Of a stretch of DNA of 64,000 nt, positions 41,045-52,007 are shown piece after piece (positions within the stretch are counted from its first letter, which is position 1; the number at the start of each line of letters is the position of its first letter). The notes beneath the pieces are model-generated. The model made no database searches. It saw nothing but the letters and a program-made list of their open reading frames with translations, and had not been told where the DNA came from. Origin of the DNA: Burkholderiales bacterium Ga0077544 (GTDB lineage: Bacteria; Pseudomonadota; Gammaproteobacteria; Burkholderiales; Burkholderiaceae_D); the NCBI GenBank assembly GCA_001464355.1, contig LNEU01000016.1:124001-188000 (forward strand), written 5' to 3'. Made by a program: the position numbers and the translations under genes.

Positions 41045-41494
41045 ATGAAAACAATAGACGTAAAAATTCTCGACCCACGCATGAAAGAGCAATTGCCAGC
41101 CTACGCAACCAGCGGCAGCGCCGGCCTCGATCTGCGCGCTTGCATTGATGCGCCTGTCACCATCAAACCGGGCGAGACGCATTTGATCCCTACCGGTCTG
41201 GCTATTCACCTTGCCGATCCAGGATACGCAGCGGTCATCTTGCCTCGCAGTGGCATGGGCCATAAGCACGGTATCGTGCTGGGAAATCTGGTAGGTCTGA
41301 TCGATTCAGATTACCAGGGCCAATTAATGGTCTCGACCTGGAATCGCGGACAAGCAGAATTCACGTTGAATCCTATGGAACGTCTGGCGCAATTAGTCAT
41401 CGTACCTGTGCTGCAAGTCGGCTTCAATGTGGTGGATGAGTTCGACAGCAGCGACCGTGGTGTCGGCGGTTTCGGCAGCACCGGGAAACACTAA
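41045..41494 (+). CDS. dut: dUTP diphosphatase
   Basis: Hydrolyses dUTP to dUMP, keeping uracil out of DNA and feeding thymidylate synthesis. The 149-residue trimeric dUTPase shows the family motifs: SAGLDLRA near 26, [24 protein letters not shown] near 72, and the P-loop-like [12 protein letters not shown] at the C-terminus. It follows coaBC by 66 bases. Confidence 0.96.
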   Translation: MKTIDVKILDPRMKEQLPAYATSGSAGLDLRACIDAPVTIKPGETHLIPTGLAIHLADPGYAAVILPRSGMGHKHGIVLGNLVGLIDSDYQGQLMVSTWNRGQAEFTLNPMERLAQLVIVPVLQVGFNVVDEFDSSDRGVGGFGSTGKH

Positions 41495-41512
41495 ATTTTA
41501 GGAGAATGCTTT

Positions 41513-42601
41513 ATGTACGGCCTGCTTCAACCCATTGTCACGCAACTGAAGCGCAAAGCAACATACGTCAAGCCTGCCCGGATTGCCTTACTCCCTATGG
41601 CATTTGCATTAACTGCGTGCAGCACAGTTTCGCTCGATACACCGAGAACACCGGTAGCAGTAAGCGCTGCTGAATCTGCCCAATTGCAAACCCTGCGCAC
41701 GATCACATCGCAACAGGATCGACTGTATCGCATCGCAGCGCCGCTGCTGGTCAGCAATGCCCCGCTGTGCAGGGGCAACGCACGCAATCTGATTGGCTTT
41801 AGCGCAAAAAACAAGTATTCATTTTCCGAAGATTACGTAGATGCTGCGCAAGCCTTGGGCTTCACTGAACAATTGCAGGTAACCGGCATACTGAACAACA
41901 GCGGTGCTGCACGCGCCGGTATCAAACGTGGCGATATCCTGGCGACTGTCGAAGGTCAGGCTATGCCTGCAGGACCGAATGCCGAACGTCAAGCAGCGGC
42001 AATCCTCGGCCCCATGGTCGGTAAACGCAGCAGTATCAAACTTGGCCTGACTCGCGCTGGCAGCAATGTAAACGCTACTGTTCCACTCACTCTGGCTTGC
42101 GGTTTCGGTATCGAACTTGGCAATGCGGATAACGTGAATGCGTATGCAGACGGCCGTCGTGTGCTGGTGACACGCGGCATGTTGAATTTTGTACGTAACG
42201 ATGGCGAACTGGCTTTTGTGATGGCGAAGGAACTGGCGCATAACGCACTCGGTCATCCATCGCAACAGAAGATGAATGCTACCGCAGGCGGCATTATCGA
42301 CAATCTGATCCGCATTACGCCAGATGCCAGTGCATTGAGCGGCAGCGGTGGTATCCGCCCGATGCCGCAAGAACTGGATGCGGCAGCAGACAAGCTGGCG
42401 CTTTATATGTTGGCGCGCGCAGGTTACAGCATTGATGGTGCAGCCGCTTTCTGGCAACGTCTGGCGACCCAATACCCATCCAACGCAGCAAATGCATACA
42501 CGGCGATTCATCCAGCAACGGCTTACCGTATAGACGCAATCAACAAAGCCAGCGCCGAAATCAAGAACAAAACAGCGGCAAAAAAATCACTGATGCCTTG
42601 A
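41513..42601 (+). CDS. M48-like lipoprotein with PDZ domain and altered zinc site
   Basis: A 362-residue predicted lipoprotein (lipobox LTAC, C36) with a PDZ-like domain at about 100-195 (VTGILNNSGAARAGIKRGDILATV). The C-terminal part follows the M48 protease family. The zinc motif reads AKELAHNALGH, so the first histidine of HExxH is K239. The downstream EAEAD-type ligand region reads DAAAD (289-293), so the third ligand is also changed. It is therefore likely a non-catalytic family member acting as chaperone or adaptor in the periplasm. AGGAGA precedes the ATG. It follows dut by 18 bases. Confidence 0.75.
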   Translation: MYGLLQPIVTQLKRKATYVKPARIALLPMAFALTACSTVSLDTPRTPVAVSAAESAQLQTLRTITSQQDRLYRIAAPLLVSNAPLCRGNARNLIGFSAKNKYSFSEDYVDAAQALGFTEQLQVTGILNNSGAARAGIKRGDILATVEGQAMPAGPNAERQAAAILGPMVGKRSSIKLGLTRAGSNVNATVPLTLACGFGIELGNADNVNAYADGRRVLVTRGMLNFVRNDGELAFVMAKELAHNALGHPSQQKMNATAGGIIDNLIRITPDASALSGSGGIRPMPQELDAAADKLALYMLARAGYSIDGAAAFWQRLATQYPSNAANAYTAIHPATAYRIDAINKASAEIKNKTAAKKSLMP

Positions 42602-42602
42602 C

Positions 42603-42622
42603 ATGTTCTTGTACAAGAGCAT
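42603..42622. terminator. Inverted repeat between convergent genes
   Basis: ATGTTCTTG and CAAGAGCAT pair around TA with one wobble. It lies between the M48-like gene and cysB; there is no T-run, so a terminator role is tentative. Confidence 0.4.
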
Positions 42623-42653
42623 AGAGGCGCTCAAGTCTCTAAACAAATGCTAA

Positions 42654-43580
42654 CTAAGCGCTGGCGCGCATCGCTTCATCGATATCTGCACGCGACAAAT
42701 CAGGTGCAAATTGCTGGATGAAATCATACGTATATTGACGCAAATAAGCGCCTCGACGAACAGCAAGGCGTGTCACGTTCTGCGCGAACAAATGCGCGGA
42801 ATCAATTACTTTCAAACCGTTAGCGCCATCTTTTTGCACCGCCATCGATGCCACGATACCGACACCGAGGCCGAGCGAAACATATTGCTGAATAACGTCT
42901 GAATCCATCGCGGTCAATACGATATCAGTCGCAATATTTGCCTGCTTGAAAGCATCGTCGATATGACCGCGACCGGTAAAGCCGAGATCATAGGTAATCA
43001 ATGGATACTGCGCGAGGTCTTCCAGCGTAATCGGTGTTTTTGCCAACAGCGGGTGGCCGTCCGGCACCACGATGGAGTGATGCCAGCGATAGCATGGAAA
43101 AGACACCAAATCTTCGAACTGACTAAGACCTTCCGTCGCAATCCCGATATCGGCCTTGCCCGACAATACCCATTCTGCAATATGTTCCGGTGAACTCTGT
43201 TGCAAGGCGATCCGTACTTTAGGGAAGGCAGTGCGAAAACCTTGCACCACTTTCGGCAGCATATAACGTGCTTGCGTATGGGTGGTAGCGACGGCCAAGG
43301 TGCCAATTTCCTGACCTGCGTATTCCTGACTCGCACGTTGCAGGTTTTCTGCTTCCAGCAACAATCTGTCGATGATCGTCAAAATACCGCGACCTGGATC
43401 AGTCAGACCGGTAAGCCGCTTGCCGTTACGCTCGAAAATATCGACGCCCAACTCTTCTTCCAACTCGCGTATCTGACGGCTGACACCGGGCTGCGATGTG
43501 AAAAGCACATTCGCGACCTCAGTCAGGTTATAGCCGCAACGCGCGGTTTCGCGTATCGATCGTAATTGCTGAAAATTCAT
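42654..43580 (-). CDS. cysB: LysR-type regulator CysB
   Basis: A 308-residue LysR-type activator of sulfur assimilation genes. It has the winged helix (MNFQQLRSIRETARCGYNLTEVANVLFTSQPGVSRQIRELEEELGV region, residues 1-47) and the CysB-type inducer domain with THTQARYMLP, near residue 100 where sulfate or acetylserine binds. ATG 43580 was chosen since the domain starts there. It lies 80 bases after the sulfate ABC operon in the same direction, so it may be partly co-transcribed with its target genes. Confidence 0.93.
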   Translation of the reverse strand: MNFQQLRSIRETARCGYNLTEVANVLFTSQPGVSRQIRELEEELGVDIFERNGKRLTGLTDPGRGILTIIDRLLLEAENLQRASQEYAGQEIGTLAVATTHTQARYMLPKVVQGFRTAFPKVRIALQQSSPEHIAEWVLSGKADIGIATEGLSQFEDLVSFPCYRWHHSIVVPDGHPLLAKTPITLEDLAQYPLITYDLGFTGRGHIDDAFKQANIATDIVLTAMDSDVIQQYVSLGLGVGIVASMAVQKDGANGLKVIDSAHLFAQNVTRLAVRRGAYLRQYTYDFIQQFAPDLSRADIDEAMRASA

Positions 43581-43659
43581 ATCAAAAACCTCTACCCGAA
43601 ATGCATATCCCGCAGATGCGGAAATACGCGCTGCGGCGCTCGCGGTCAATTCAATCAAG

Positions 43660-44727
43660 TCAAATCGAATCGTCGACAAACACCTGTAAACGTTTGGGAC
43701 GCACGATCAGCGTTTCGCCTTCTTTAAACTTCAACTGACTGAAACGCTCATTTGAAATAACGGCTTCAATCAGTTCACCATTGTCATCGCGCGCCAATTC
43801 GAGCTGTGCCAAAGGACCGATTGCGTGGGCGCGACGCAACTGCACGACGATGCCTTCTGCGCCGGTAGTGTAACGATCAACTTCCAGATCATGCGGACGC
43901 ACATAAGCGATGCCTTTGGTATCTTGCGTTTCTGCGTGATCAGGTGCATCGAATGCGATACCTGACGATTGCAGCACGCCTTCATGCACGCGACCATGGA
44001 ACAAATTAACGTTGCCCAGGAAGCCGAACACAAATGGAGAAGCAGGATTGTTGTACACATCTTTAGGTGCGCCGATCTGTTCTACATTCCCTTTGTTCAT
44101 CAACACGATTTGATCGGCAACTTCCAGCGCTTCTTCCTGATCATGCGTGACGAAAATACTGGTGACGTGCAAGTCGTCGTGCAGCCTGCGCAACCAGCGG
44201 CGCAATTCCTTACGCACTTTTGCATCGAGCGCACCGAACGGCTCATCCAGCAACAACACGCGAGGTTCAACCGCCAGTGCACGAGCCAAAGCAATACGTT
44301 GACGCTGACCGCCAGACAATTGCGGTGGATAGCGATCGGCCAGCCAATCAAGCTGCACGAGCTCGAGCAATTTGGTGACTTTTTCCTTGATCACTTGTTC
44401 GGAAGGACGTGTCGCACTTGGGCGTACACGCAAACCGAAAGCGATGTTTTCAAACACGGTCATGTGCTTGAACAATGCGTAATGCTGGAACACAAAGCCG
44501 ACCTGGCGTTCACGAACATGGCGCGCCGATGCGTCTTCGCCGTCGAGCAAAACCTGGCCGTGATCTGGTTGTTCCAGACCGGCGATGATGCGCAACAAGG
44601 TGGTCTTGCCGCAACCTGATGGTCCCAACAACGCAGTCAACTCACCGGCTGGAAATTCCAGCGAGACATTGTTCAATGCGGTGAAACTGCCAAACTGCTT
44701 GTGTATGTTTTTTACTTCGATACTCAT
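43660..44727 (-). CDS. cysA: Sulfate/thiosulfate ABC transporter ATPase
   Basis: A 355-residue ATPase that powers sulfate import. It has Walker [10 protein letters not shown] near 36, the signature LSGGQRQR near 134, Walker [13 protein letters not shown] near 154 and a C-terminal TOBE-type domain with [11 protein letters not shown]. Its ATG overlaps the cysW stop by two bases, so the two are translationally coupled. Confidence 0.95.
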   Translation of the reverse strand: MSIEVKNIHKQFGSFTALNNVSLEFPAGELTALLGPSGCGKTTLLRIIAGLEQPDHGQVLLDGEDASARHVRERQVGFVFQHYALFKHMTVFENIAFGLRVRPSATRPSEQVIKEKVTKLLELVQLDWLADRYPPQLSGGQRQRIALARALAVEPRVLLLDEPFGALDAKVRKELRRWLRRLHDDLHVTSIFVTHDQEEALEVADQIVLMNKGNVEQIGAPKDVYNNPASPFVFGFLGNVNLFHGRVHEGVLQSSGIAFDAPDHAETQDTKGIAYVRPHDLEVDRYTTGAEGIVVQLRRAHAIGPLAQLELARDDNGELIEAVISNERFSQLKFKEGETLIVRPKRLQVFVDDSI

Positions 44728-45632
44728 GATCCCTGCTCCCGATACTCTTCGTGTGTGTCCCGCAAACGCCATTCAATGAATGATTTGAGCGCCAGTGTAA
44801 CCAGTGCCAACAAAGCCAGCAACGATGCTACCGCGAATGCTGCAGAAAATTGATATTCGTTATAAAGAATCTCAACCTGCAGCGGTATGGTATTCGTTTG
44901 TCCACGTATGTGCCCGGAGACCACAGATACCGCACCAAACTCACCCATTGCACGGGCATTACACAAAATCACGCCGTACAACAAACCCCATTTGATATTT
45001 GGCAAAGTCACGTGCCAGAAAGTCTTCCAGCCAGATGTACCTAATACCAATGCGGCCTCTTCTTCTTCGCTACCCTGCGCTTGCATCAATGGAATCAGCT
45101 CACGCGCCACAAATGGAAAAGTTACAAAAATAGTCGCCAGCACTATGCCCGGAACCGCAAACAGGATCTTGATGTTGTGTTCCTGCAGCCAGCCGCCAAA
45201 CCAGCCTTGGGCACCGAACAGCAAAACGTAAATCAAACCGGAGATCACCGGCGATACCGAGAATGGCAAATCGATCAAGGTCAGCAAGACACTCTTGCCA
45301 CGGAAATCAAACTTGGCGATACACCATGATGCTGCCACGCCGAATACCAGATTCAGCGGCACTGCAATCGCCGCTGTAATCAGTGTCAGCTTGATCGCAG
45401 ATATCGCATCCTCCTCAAGAATCGCTGCAATGTAAGCGTCCCAGCCTTTTTTCAACGCTTCTGCAAACACAGCAAGCAGCGGAACAAACAGGAACAAAGT
45501 CAGGAACCCCAGCGCGACCACAATCAGCAATGTCCGCACCCATACCGGTTCCAGTGTGGCGGCCGGCACATGCGGTGCAGTACGGGGTCTGGCAGCAACC
45601 GCCACATCGATAGACGAAATCACCGCAGCCAT
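44724..45632 (-). CDS. cysW: Sulfate ABC transporter permease CysW
   Basis: A 302-residue inner-membrane permease with six predicted helices. The BPD-type EAA loop is [27 protein letters not shown] near 195. With CysT it forms the membrane channel for sulfate or thiosulfate. It starts one base after cysT ends and overlaps cysA. Confidence 0.94.
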   Translation of the reverse strand: MAAVISSIDVAVAARPRTAPHVPAATLEPVWVRTLLIVVALGFLTLFLFVPLLAVFAEALKKGWDAYIAAILEEDAISAIKLTLITAAIAVPLNLVFGVAASWCIAKFDFRGKSVLLTLIDLPFSVSPVISGLIYVLLFGAQGWFGGWLQEHNIKILFAVPGIVLATIFVTFPFVARELIPLMQAQGSEEEEAALVLGTSGWKTFWHVTLPNIKWGLLYGVILCNARAMGEFGAVSVVSGHIRGQTNTIPLQVEILYNEYQFSAAFAVASLLALLALVTLALKSFIEWRLRDTHEEYREQGS

Positions 45633-45633
45633 A

Positions 45634-46500
45634 TCAAACTTTCTCCGCCTGACCGCGTTTGCGGGTCCAGGCTTGCAATAAATTAATCGTCAGCAGCATC
45701 GCAAAAGACACCAGCAACATCACTACCGCAATCGCTGTCGCACCGGCGTAGTCGTATTGTTCTAGTTTGGTCACGATGAACAGCGGCGTAATCTCGGACA
45801 CCATGGGCATATTGCCAGCGATGAAAATGACCGAACCGTATTCACCCGTTGCACGCGCAAATGCCAACGCAAAACCAGTCAGCAACGCAGGAAAAATCGT
45901 AGGAAAAATAACCTTGGCAAAGGTTTGCCAATGACTGGCCCCCAGACTGGCAGCGGCTTCTTCCAGCTCGCGCTCGGCATCTTCCAGCACAGGTTGTATG
46001 GTGCGTACGACGAAAGGCAAGCCGATGAAGGTCAAGGCTACAACTACACCTATAGGCGTAAACGCCACTCTGATGCCGACCATTTCCAGATAGCGGCCCA
46101 GCCAGCCATTCGGCGCATATAAAGCCGTGAGTGCAATACCGGCAACCGCGGTAGGCAATGCAAATGGCAAATCCACCAATGCATCGATGAATTTTTTGCC
46201 GGGGAATGAATAACGCACCAATACCCACGCCACGATGCCACCAAAAATTGCATTGAAGAACGCCGCCAACAAAGAGGCTCCAAACGTCAATTTGTACGAC
46301 GCGATTACCCGATCGGAAGTCACCGCCGCAATAAACGCATCCCAACTCATCGTGAACGTCTTTAAAAAGACGGCTGACAAGGGAATCAGAACGATCAGGC
46401 TCAGATAAAAGATCGTGAATCCAAGCGATAAATGAAACCCTGGAAGTACGCGGGATGCCTTTAGTTTCCGGGTAGGAACAGGAATAGCAGCGGCAGACAT
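45634..46500 (-). CDS. cysT: Sulfate ABC transporter permease CysT
   Basis: A 288-residue permease and the first gene of the cysT-cysW-cysA unit. It has six helices, with the EAA loop [25 protein letters not shown] near 188. The binding-protein gene normally first in such operons is absent here; sbp lies at 59563-60567. The AT-rich sequence before the start (TTATTACGAATATAACTAAT and beyond) is a plausible CysB site. Confidence 0.94.
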   Translation of the reverse strand: MSAAAIPVPTRKLKASRVLPGFHLSLGFTIFYLSLIVLIPLSAVFLKTFTMSWDAFIAAVTSDRVIASYKLTFGASLLAAFFNAIFGGIVAWVLVRYSFPGKKFIDALVDLPFALPTAVAGIALTALYAPNGWLGRYLEMVGIRVAFTPIGVVVALTFIGLPFVVRTIQPVLEDAERELEEAAASLGASHWQTFAKVIFPTIFPALLTGFALAFARATGEYGSVIFIAGNMPMVSEITPLFIVTKLEQYDYAGATAIAVVMLLVSFAMLLTINLLQAWTRKRGQAEKV

Positions 46501-46793
46501 AAGCTCTCTTTATTACGAATATAACTAATAAGCCGCAATAATTACACTCAGCAGTTATAAGGAGAACGAATCTTTTTGCATTTTGTTAGAAGGAAAACGT
46601 ATATCGAATTGTTTTCCGTCAAATGACACAGAAGTTGAGATTCTTGCCGTAGAAGGTGAGATTCTTGCCAGATCGGTTGAGCCTGTGAAGCCATAAAACA
46701 GCTCTCATTGATCATCCTGAACGCTTTGGCATTGATCAAAACGATGGGGGCACTCTCGAATGCCGTCAGACGGCATTCATAATCCAAAAAATC
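46501..46793. other. cysT upstream region with tandem 19-base repeats
   Basis: No gene is seen. Two copies of AGAAGkTGAGATTCTTGCC lie at 46630-46648 and 46651-46669, with starts 21 bases apart, that is two helical turns. They are 130-170 bases before cysT and could be operators. A perfect inverted repeat closes the region on the nhaA side. Confidence 0.5.
46758..46778 (-). terminator. Perfect palindrome after nhaA, DUS-like
   Basis: GAATGCCGTC, one base, GACGGCATTC. It lies 16 bases past the nhaA stop and is probably its transcription end, although no T-run follows. On the minus strand it contains ATGCCGTCTGA, 11 of 12 bases of the Neisseria DNA uptake sequence, which also forms terminators there. 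Confidence 0.5.
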
Positions 46794-48149
46794 TTATTCT
46801 TTCACTCGCATTCGTTTGGTGTAGAAGCATCCCCAAGCCAATCCGATGATAGCAGCAGCAAGCGATGCGAGCAGTATCCCCATCTTCGCTGCGCCGAGTA
46901 AATTTTCATCAGTGAATGCCAGCGTCGCAATGAAGATAGACATCGTAAAGCCAATCCCTGCCAGTAATCCGACCACGGTAACGCCAGGCCATGTGACGCC
47001 GTGCGGAAGTCTGCACCAGCCTGCGCGTACGACCAACCAACTTGCACCGATAATCCCTAATGGTTTTCCCAATACCAAGGCGACAAACACGCCCAACATG
47101 ATGGTTTGCGATCCATCCATGGAGAGGTTAATGCCATCGAGACTTACTCCCGCGTTTGCCAGGGCAAACAAGGGCATGACACCGTAGGCAACCCATGGAT
47201 GGAGCGCCATTTGTACGCGGCTGACTGGCGGAATGAGGTTTCGTTGTGCAAGTCGCAGTTCTTTGAGGGACTGGGTCATGTGATTTGGGGTGGTATCCGG
47301 TTTCGCAGAGTGTGCCCATAGATCGCTCACAGCACGTGTCGCCACGTCTAGTGGCTGTTCGCGCGTGCGGCCCGGCAGCACCGGCGTCATCAATCCAAGC
47401 ACCACACCGGCCAAGGTAGGGTGTGCGCCGGATTGAAGAAGGCCGATCCAAAGCACGATGGCAGGCACGATATAGGCATAAGCAGAGCCTATACCCATGC
47501 GCTGCATGGCCAGCACCATGAGGATACCGACGGCAGCCACAAGCAGTCCACCGTACTCCAGCCCGCCGGAATAAAAGATGGCGATGATAAGAACGGCAAC
47601 GATGTCGTCAATGATTGCCAGCGCCAACAGAAAAATACGCACGTTCCCGGGGATAGAGCGACCCAGCAACGCAAGAACACCTAATGCGAATGCAATATCG
47701 GTAGCTGTCGGTACGGCCCAGCCTCTGGACTGCGCGCCATCAAAGTTGAACGCCAAATAGATCAGCGCAGGAACAGCAACACCGCCAACCGCTGCCGCCA
47801 ATGGTAATGCAGCCAGACGCACACTTGCGAGCGCACCTTCATGAATTTCGCGCCGAATTTCCATGCCGACGACTAAAAAAAACACCGTCATCAAGGCGTC
47901 GTTAACCCAGAAATGCAGTGATTGCGAGAAGATAAACTGGCCGAAGCCGATAGAAACCGACGTATGCCACAGTGAGTGATAACTATCGGCGACGGGCGAA
48001 TTTGCCCACACGATGGCGATTGCTGCGGCGAGCAATAACACGATACCGCTGACGGCTTCGATATGGAGGAAACGTTCAAGAGTATGGAGGGCGCGCTCAG
48101 TCAAAATCTGCGCGCGCGGCAAAGATTGCCGTGACGGGTGTTGGTTCAT
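46794..48149 (-). CDS. nhaA: Na+/H+ antiporter NhaA
   Basis: A 451-residue inner-membrane antiporter that expels sodium in exchange for protons. About 12 helices are predicted. The ion-binding aspartate pair is in [15 protein letters not shown] near 185, and [20 protein letters not shown] lies near 150. A hydrophilic insertion with [16 protein letters not shown] is at about 275-290. ATG 48149 was chosen because the preceding residues are not family-like. It is followed by a DUS-like palindrome. Confidence 0.94.
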   Translation of the reverse strand: MNQHPSRQSLPRAQILTERALHTLERFLHIEAVSGIVLLLAAAIAIVWANSPVADSYHSLWHTSVSIGFGQFIFSQSLHFWVNDALMTVFFLVVGMEIRREIHEGALASVRLAALPLAAAVGGVAVPALIYLAFNFDGAQSRGWAVPTATDIAFALGVLALLGRSIPGNVRIFLLALAIIDDIVAVLIIAIFYSGGLEYGGLLVAAVGILMVLAMQRMGIGSAYAYIVPAIVLWIGLLQSGAHPTLAGVVLGLMTPVLPGRTREQPLDVATRAVSDLWAHSAKPDTTPNHMTQSLKELRLAQRNLIPPVSRVQMALHPWVAYGVMPLFALANAGVSLDGINLSMDGSQTIMLGVFVALVLGKPLGIIGASWLVVRAGWCRLPHGVTWPGVTVVGLLAGIGFTMSIFIATLAFTDENLLGAAKMGILLASLAAAIIGLAWGCFYTKRMRVKE

Positions 48150-48280
48150 GGTCGCTAATATCCCGCGCGGCGGCCCGACCATCGCATAACCTGTAACGTT
48201 GCGACATGCAGCGTTACACCCGTCTCGATCTTACCTCAGCAATCCGATCCATGCAATTGCGGACCTTGTTGTCACCGGAT

Positions 48281-49771
48281 TCAGTGCCCTATCTGCGCGG
48301 CACCTTCGCTCCCGCTCTTGTCATGGGTCGCAAATTTTTCAACCATCGTTGCACTTGCCCGATTCAGTCCGGAGACGATGACTTCAATGCCATTGCGCCG
48401 GAATTTATGCACGACACGATCAAGGGCATCAACGGCCGTGATATCCCAGAAGTGAGCATGCGACAAATCAAGGTGGACAGAAGAGACATCGCTTTCCTTG
48501 AAATCAAATTCTGAAACAAGCGCTTCGGACGACGCAAAAAATACCTGGCCACGAACGAAGTATCGGCGAGTCTTTTGCTCGGTGTCCAATGTGGATTCGA
48601 CAACCAGTACATTGCGCACCTTGGATGCGAAAAATATGGCACTCAGCAGGACGCCAGTTCCGACGCCAATTGCAAGATTATGCGTAGCAACAACCACAAT
48701 CACAGTCACCACCATCACAACAGATGAACTGGTCGGATGTTCGACGACATTCTTGAAGGAGCGCCAACTAAATGTGCTGATCGAAACCATGATCATCACA
48801 GCGACCAGTGCTGCCATTGGAATTTGCTTGACCCAGGGTCCGAGAAAAACCACTAGAACTAACAGGAAAGCACCCGCAACGAAGGTAGACAAGCGTCCGC
48901 GTCCGCCCGATTTTACGTTGATGATGGATTGACCGATCATCGCGCAACCCGGCATGCCACCAATAAAACCTGCAACGATATTGGCAATGCCTTGACCGCG
49001 GCATTCACGGTTCTTGTCGCTTGGCGTGTCGGTAAGATCATCAACAATTGCAGCCGTCATCAATGATTCAAGCAAGCCGACAATTGCAATTGCGATTGAA
49101 TAAGGGAAGATGATTTGCAAGGTTTCAAAAGTCAGCGGAACACCCGGAAAAGCGAAACCGGGCAGGCTATCCGGGAACGCTCCCATGTCGCCCACCGTTC
49201 GCACCGGAATATCGAAGGCGATCGCGATAATAGTAAGGACAACAATGCACACAAGAGGCGAAGGCACTACCTTGGTCAATCGAGGCAGCAGGTAAATAAT
49301 TGCCAAGCCGCTGGCAACCATGGCGAATACAGCCACAGGAGCATTATTCAATTCAGGCAGTTGAGCCAGAAATATCAGAATCGCAAGTGCATTCACGAAA
49401 CCGGTAATGACAGAACGAGAGACGAAGCGCATCAATGCGCCCAGCTTTGCAAAGCCTGCGACAATCTGCAGTGCGCCTGCCAGCACACCCGCAGCAAACA
49501 AATACTGGACGCCATGATCTTTTACGAGAGCGACAACCAACAAGGCTATCGCGCCTGTTGCAGCAGAAATCATCGCTGGACGCCCACCTGCAATAGCAGA
49601 AACGACTGCAATCACAAACGCAGCGTAGAGCCCCACCTTGGGATCAACGCCTGCGATAACGGAAAAGGCCAGCGCTTCAGGAATAAGTGCCAGGGCAACG
49701 ACCAGCCCAGCCAGCAGGTCGCCACGGATGTTTGAGAACCATTCTTCGCGCAGTGTGTGAGTTTTAATCAT
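48281..49771 (-). CDS. SulP family anion permease with STAS domain
   Basis: A 496-residue transporter with 10-14 helices, beginning [31 protein letters not shown]. It has the SulP motif [25 protein letters not shown] near 275. The C-terminal cytoplasmic STAS domain (about 405-485) has [20 protein letters not shown]. SulP proteins carry sulfate, bicarbonate or other anions; the substrate here is not decidable. Proximity to cys genes makes sulfate tempting, but bicarbonate or another anion is equally possible. Confidence 0.88.
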   Translation of the reverse strand: MIKTHTLREEWFSNIRGDLLAGLVVALALIPEALAFSVIAGVDPKVGLYAAFVIAVVSAIAGGRPAMISAATGAIALLVVALVKDHGVQYLFAAGVLAGALQIVAGFAKLGALMRFVSRSVITGFVNALAILIFLAQLPELNNAPVAVFAMVASGLAIIYLLPRLTKVVPSPLVCIVVLTIIAIAFDIPVRTVGDMGAFPDSLPGFAFPGVPLTFETLQIIFPYSIAIAIVGLLESLMTAAIVDDLTDTPSDKNRECRGQGIANIVAGFIGGMPGCAMIGQSIINVKSGGRGRLSTFVAGAFLLVLVVFLGPWVKQIPMAALVAVMIMVSISTFSWRSFKNVVEHPTSSSVVMVVTVIVVVATHNLAIGVGTGVLLSAIFFASKVRNVLVVESTLDTEQKTRRYFVRGQVFFASSEALVSEFDFKESDVSSVHLDLSHAHFWDITAVDALDRVVHKFRRNGIEVIVSGLNRASATMVEKFATHDKSGSEGAAQIGH

Positions 49772-49987
49772 GATGATAGATTTTGATGTGTGTTGAAACG
49801 ACTACGCATTGCGCAATAAAGCGCAGACGATGAATATTTATAAGCAGGTCAAGCGTATAGGGATGGCACAAATTTCAACTGCATCATATGCAATCGAATT
49901 GAGACTTGGTGAGTATGTGAACGTGATAGATATGGCACGCTCGCGAACCTTCAACTTGAAGCCGTAGATGTTTAACGGTAGGAAGGT

Positions 49988-50290
49988 TCAGAGAAATCTA
50001 CATTGGTGTGCGATTGGGAAAATTGAAAGAATGCGTGGACTGAAAACTGCCAGCAGCCAGTATCGTAAACGATGATGAGTCAAAATGCAAAATTCAAAAC
50101 CTGAATACGTGTACCAGCCTCGTCTGCCTTCATGCCCGGACATAAACAGGACTACTGCATTGAAGATGTAGAGTGCTAGCAAAACAATACTCATCCAACT
50201 GCCAATGCGGAAGACTCTGGATACAGGGCAGTAGGTCAATGCAACGACAACCGCTCCGCTCATGAAGGAGCACGCAAGTGTTGACACCAT
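49988..50290 (-). CDS. Possible small membrane protein
   Basis: A 100-residue frame starting at an ATG, with at least two hydrophobic segments (about 10-25 and 33-55, GSWMSIVLLALYIFNAVVLFM). No homology is recognised. It could be extended to 126 residues from a TTG at 50368. Codon use is not decisive, and it is divergent from the next gene. Listed as a possibility only. Confidence 0.4.
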   Translation of the reverse strand: MVSTLACSFMSGAVVVALTYCPVSRVFRIGSWMSIVLLALYIFNAVVLFMSGHEGRRGWYTYSGFEFCILTHHRLRYWLLAVFSPRILSIFPIAHQCRFL

Positions 50291-50549
50291 CTGCAGCGAA
50301 GACACCTGCTCGTACCCGGTGCCTGGCTGGTAGCCGGGCTGTTCACCTGGATCGATTAGAACAATCAATATACGAAACGAATTTTACAATTTTTGTAAGC
50401 GCAGAAAAATCGGGGTACGGAGTGTGCGGCAACTTGATGTGCGACATGCATCGACAATATCCGTCGCCATCGTCACGCGTGTCAATTCGATGCGAAAATC
50501 AACTACACGTTCTATGAAAAGGTCGTTGGCAGTCAACCAGGTAATCGAT

Positions 50550-51095
50550 ATGAAAAAAAATCGTCCGACCATCCATCAGATCGAAATACGGGTAGCGAAA
50601 GTTCCGCAACTCTTCAACTCGATGGATCCCACCCCTTTTCATCATCGCGATCTGGATATAAATGCGGAAAGATTCCTGGAAAGTTGGGCGTTAGAATTTC
50701 CGCAGGATAGCCACTTTCGTATCATCGTACATATTGAAGAGATGGCGCCAGAAGACCCCACTGAGCTAGTCGAAACGGCTATACAGAATCACTTCGAATA
50801 CAAGACCATCCTCGCCAGACGCAACTTGAGGCTGCTGCTGGTCGAGGGGCGCACCAGCATGTTGATCGGGCTCTGTTTTCTGGGGCTATGCCTGCTTGGC
50901 GCAGATCTTTTGTCTGTTTTTGCAAACAATACTTTCCTCAAGATACTCAAGGAAAGTCTACTTATAGGCGGTTGGGTTGCCATGTGGCGTCCGATGCAGA
51001 TGGTTCTTTATGATTGGTGGCCCATTGTTCGAAGAATCAGAATCTATCAAAATTTAAGCCACGCAATTGTGCAAGTAAAATCAGCGAAAACTTAG
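50550..51095 (+). CDS. Conserved membrane protein of unknown function
   Basis: A 181-residue protein. The N-terminal soluble domain (about 1-100) contains VPQLFNSMDPTPFHHRDLDI and the acidic FRIIVHIEEM. Two helices lie at about 113-133 (MLIGLCFLGLCLLGADLLSVF) and 142-156, with a basic C-terminus. Resembling proteins are conserved in proteobacteria, but no function is known to me. ATG 50550 was preferred since the longer upstream frame looks non-coding; CAGGT precedes it. Confidence 0.7.
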   Translation: MKKNRPTIHQIEIRVAKVPQLFNSMDPTPFHHRDLDINAERFLESWALEFPQDSHFRIIVHIEEMAPEDPTELVETAIQNHFEYKTILARRNLRLLLVEGRTSMLIGLCFLGLCLLGADLLSVFANNTFLKILKESLLIGGWVAMWRPMQMVLYDWWPIVRRIRIYQNLSHAIVQVKSAKT

Positions 51096-51188
51096 AAAAA
51101 ATAGCTAATTACATTGCGAACATTTTGCTGTCGTTTATGGTCCCTCGTTGATCCGACATTTATTCTCTACGACGGATGATGGCCATGG

Positions 51189-51611
51189 TCATTTGACTAT
51201 AGTTACCGGGACATGCGCCAATTGAATAACCTTGGTTGTCACCGAGCCGAGCACTAGCCCGCTTATCTGACTTAATCCGCGACTTCCCATGATGATGGCG
51301 TCGCAATGCGCTTCGTGTGCGTACTGCGCAATTTCGCTGGCTGGTGAGCCAGTGCGATGGTGAGCCTGACAGGGTACGCCGTCGGCATCAAAAACTTGCT
51401 TGGCTGATTGTAAAATCCGATTAGCGTCTGCTGTATGCAAACGCTCAATTTCCTGGACGGACAAAATAGCATGTTCTCTCACCAGTGAGGGTTCCTGAAC
51501 ATTCAGTAGTACAACTTGAACATCGGAAATTTCCTTGGCCAACGCAAGTGCATAGTGCACGGCTCTCAATGCATTGATCGAGCCATCACAGGGGATAAGT
51601 AATTTTCGCAT
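51189..51611 (-). CDS. Universal stress protein
   Basis: A 140-residue single-domain UspA-fold protein. It starts KLLIPCDGSINALRAVHYALALAKE and ends with the ATP-binding GSRGLSQISGLVLGSVTTKVIQLAHVPV, including the G-2x-G-9x-G(S/T) motif. It probably binds ATP as a dimer and aids survival under stress. It is separated from the denser stress cluster by the diguanylate cyclase gene. Confidence 0.9.
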   Translation of the reverse strand: MRKLLIPCDGSINALRAVHYALALAKEISDVQVVLLNVQEPSLVREHAILSVQEIERLHTADANRILQSAKQVFDADGVPCQAHHRTGSPASEIAQYAHEAHCDAIIMGSRGLSQISGLVLGSVTTKVIQLAHVPVTIVK

Positions 51612-52007
51612 TTATTTTCCGTCACAAAGTGAAATTCGCTACGGCTTGGAATTATCTGAAAATGGTGTGATAGCAGGTGCTGGTTCATCCTTGCTTGAAT
51701 TGTACTTAATCTGTCCACCTGATTTAGACTAGTCGGTGGCCGCCCTCTGCATTCGCGGACGCATGTTATAAGCCACTTTCATCTATTTGCGGCGCCTGTC
51801 AATTAAATCGCAACGTATAGCAAACAGCTGGCTACATGGTTACTGTGATGTGCGCATAAATGCCTAATTTAATACGAATATTCATACCGGATGTTTTATA
51901 CACCGCTCTTTTTAATTGAAAATAATCAAGACATTGATCTGGCTCAGTGTTTCGAACAGTAAATTTAATAGGATGCAAGTATTCCTTGTCATCACGATCT
52001 GCTTCCT
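51612..52007. other. Intergenic region between usp and the diguanylate cyclase gene
   Basis: About 395 bases, AT-rich near the right end, with no supported gene. It must contain the divergent promoters of both genes, but no clear -35/-10 pair or palindrome was found. Confidence 0.4.

Noticed and set aside
46735-46742. TTGATCAA near the cysT upstream region, possible FNR site
   Set aside because: The four-base spacer is missing, so it does not fit the FNR consensus.
46548-46787. Minus-strand 79-residue frame spanning the 19-base repeats
   Set aside because: It overlaps the repeats and palindrome, has no ribosome site and reads as non-coding.
51935-51960. ATCAA and TTGAT half-sites before the diguanylate cyclase gene
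   Set aside because: The order is inverted relative to the FNR palindrome.
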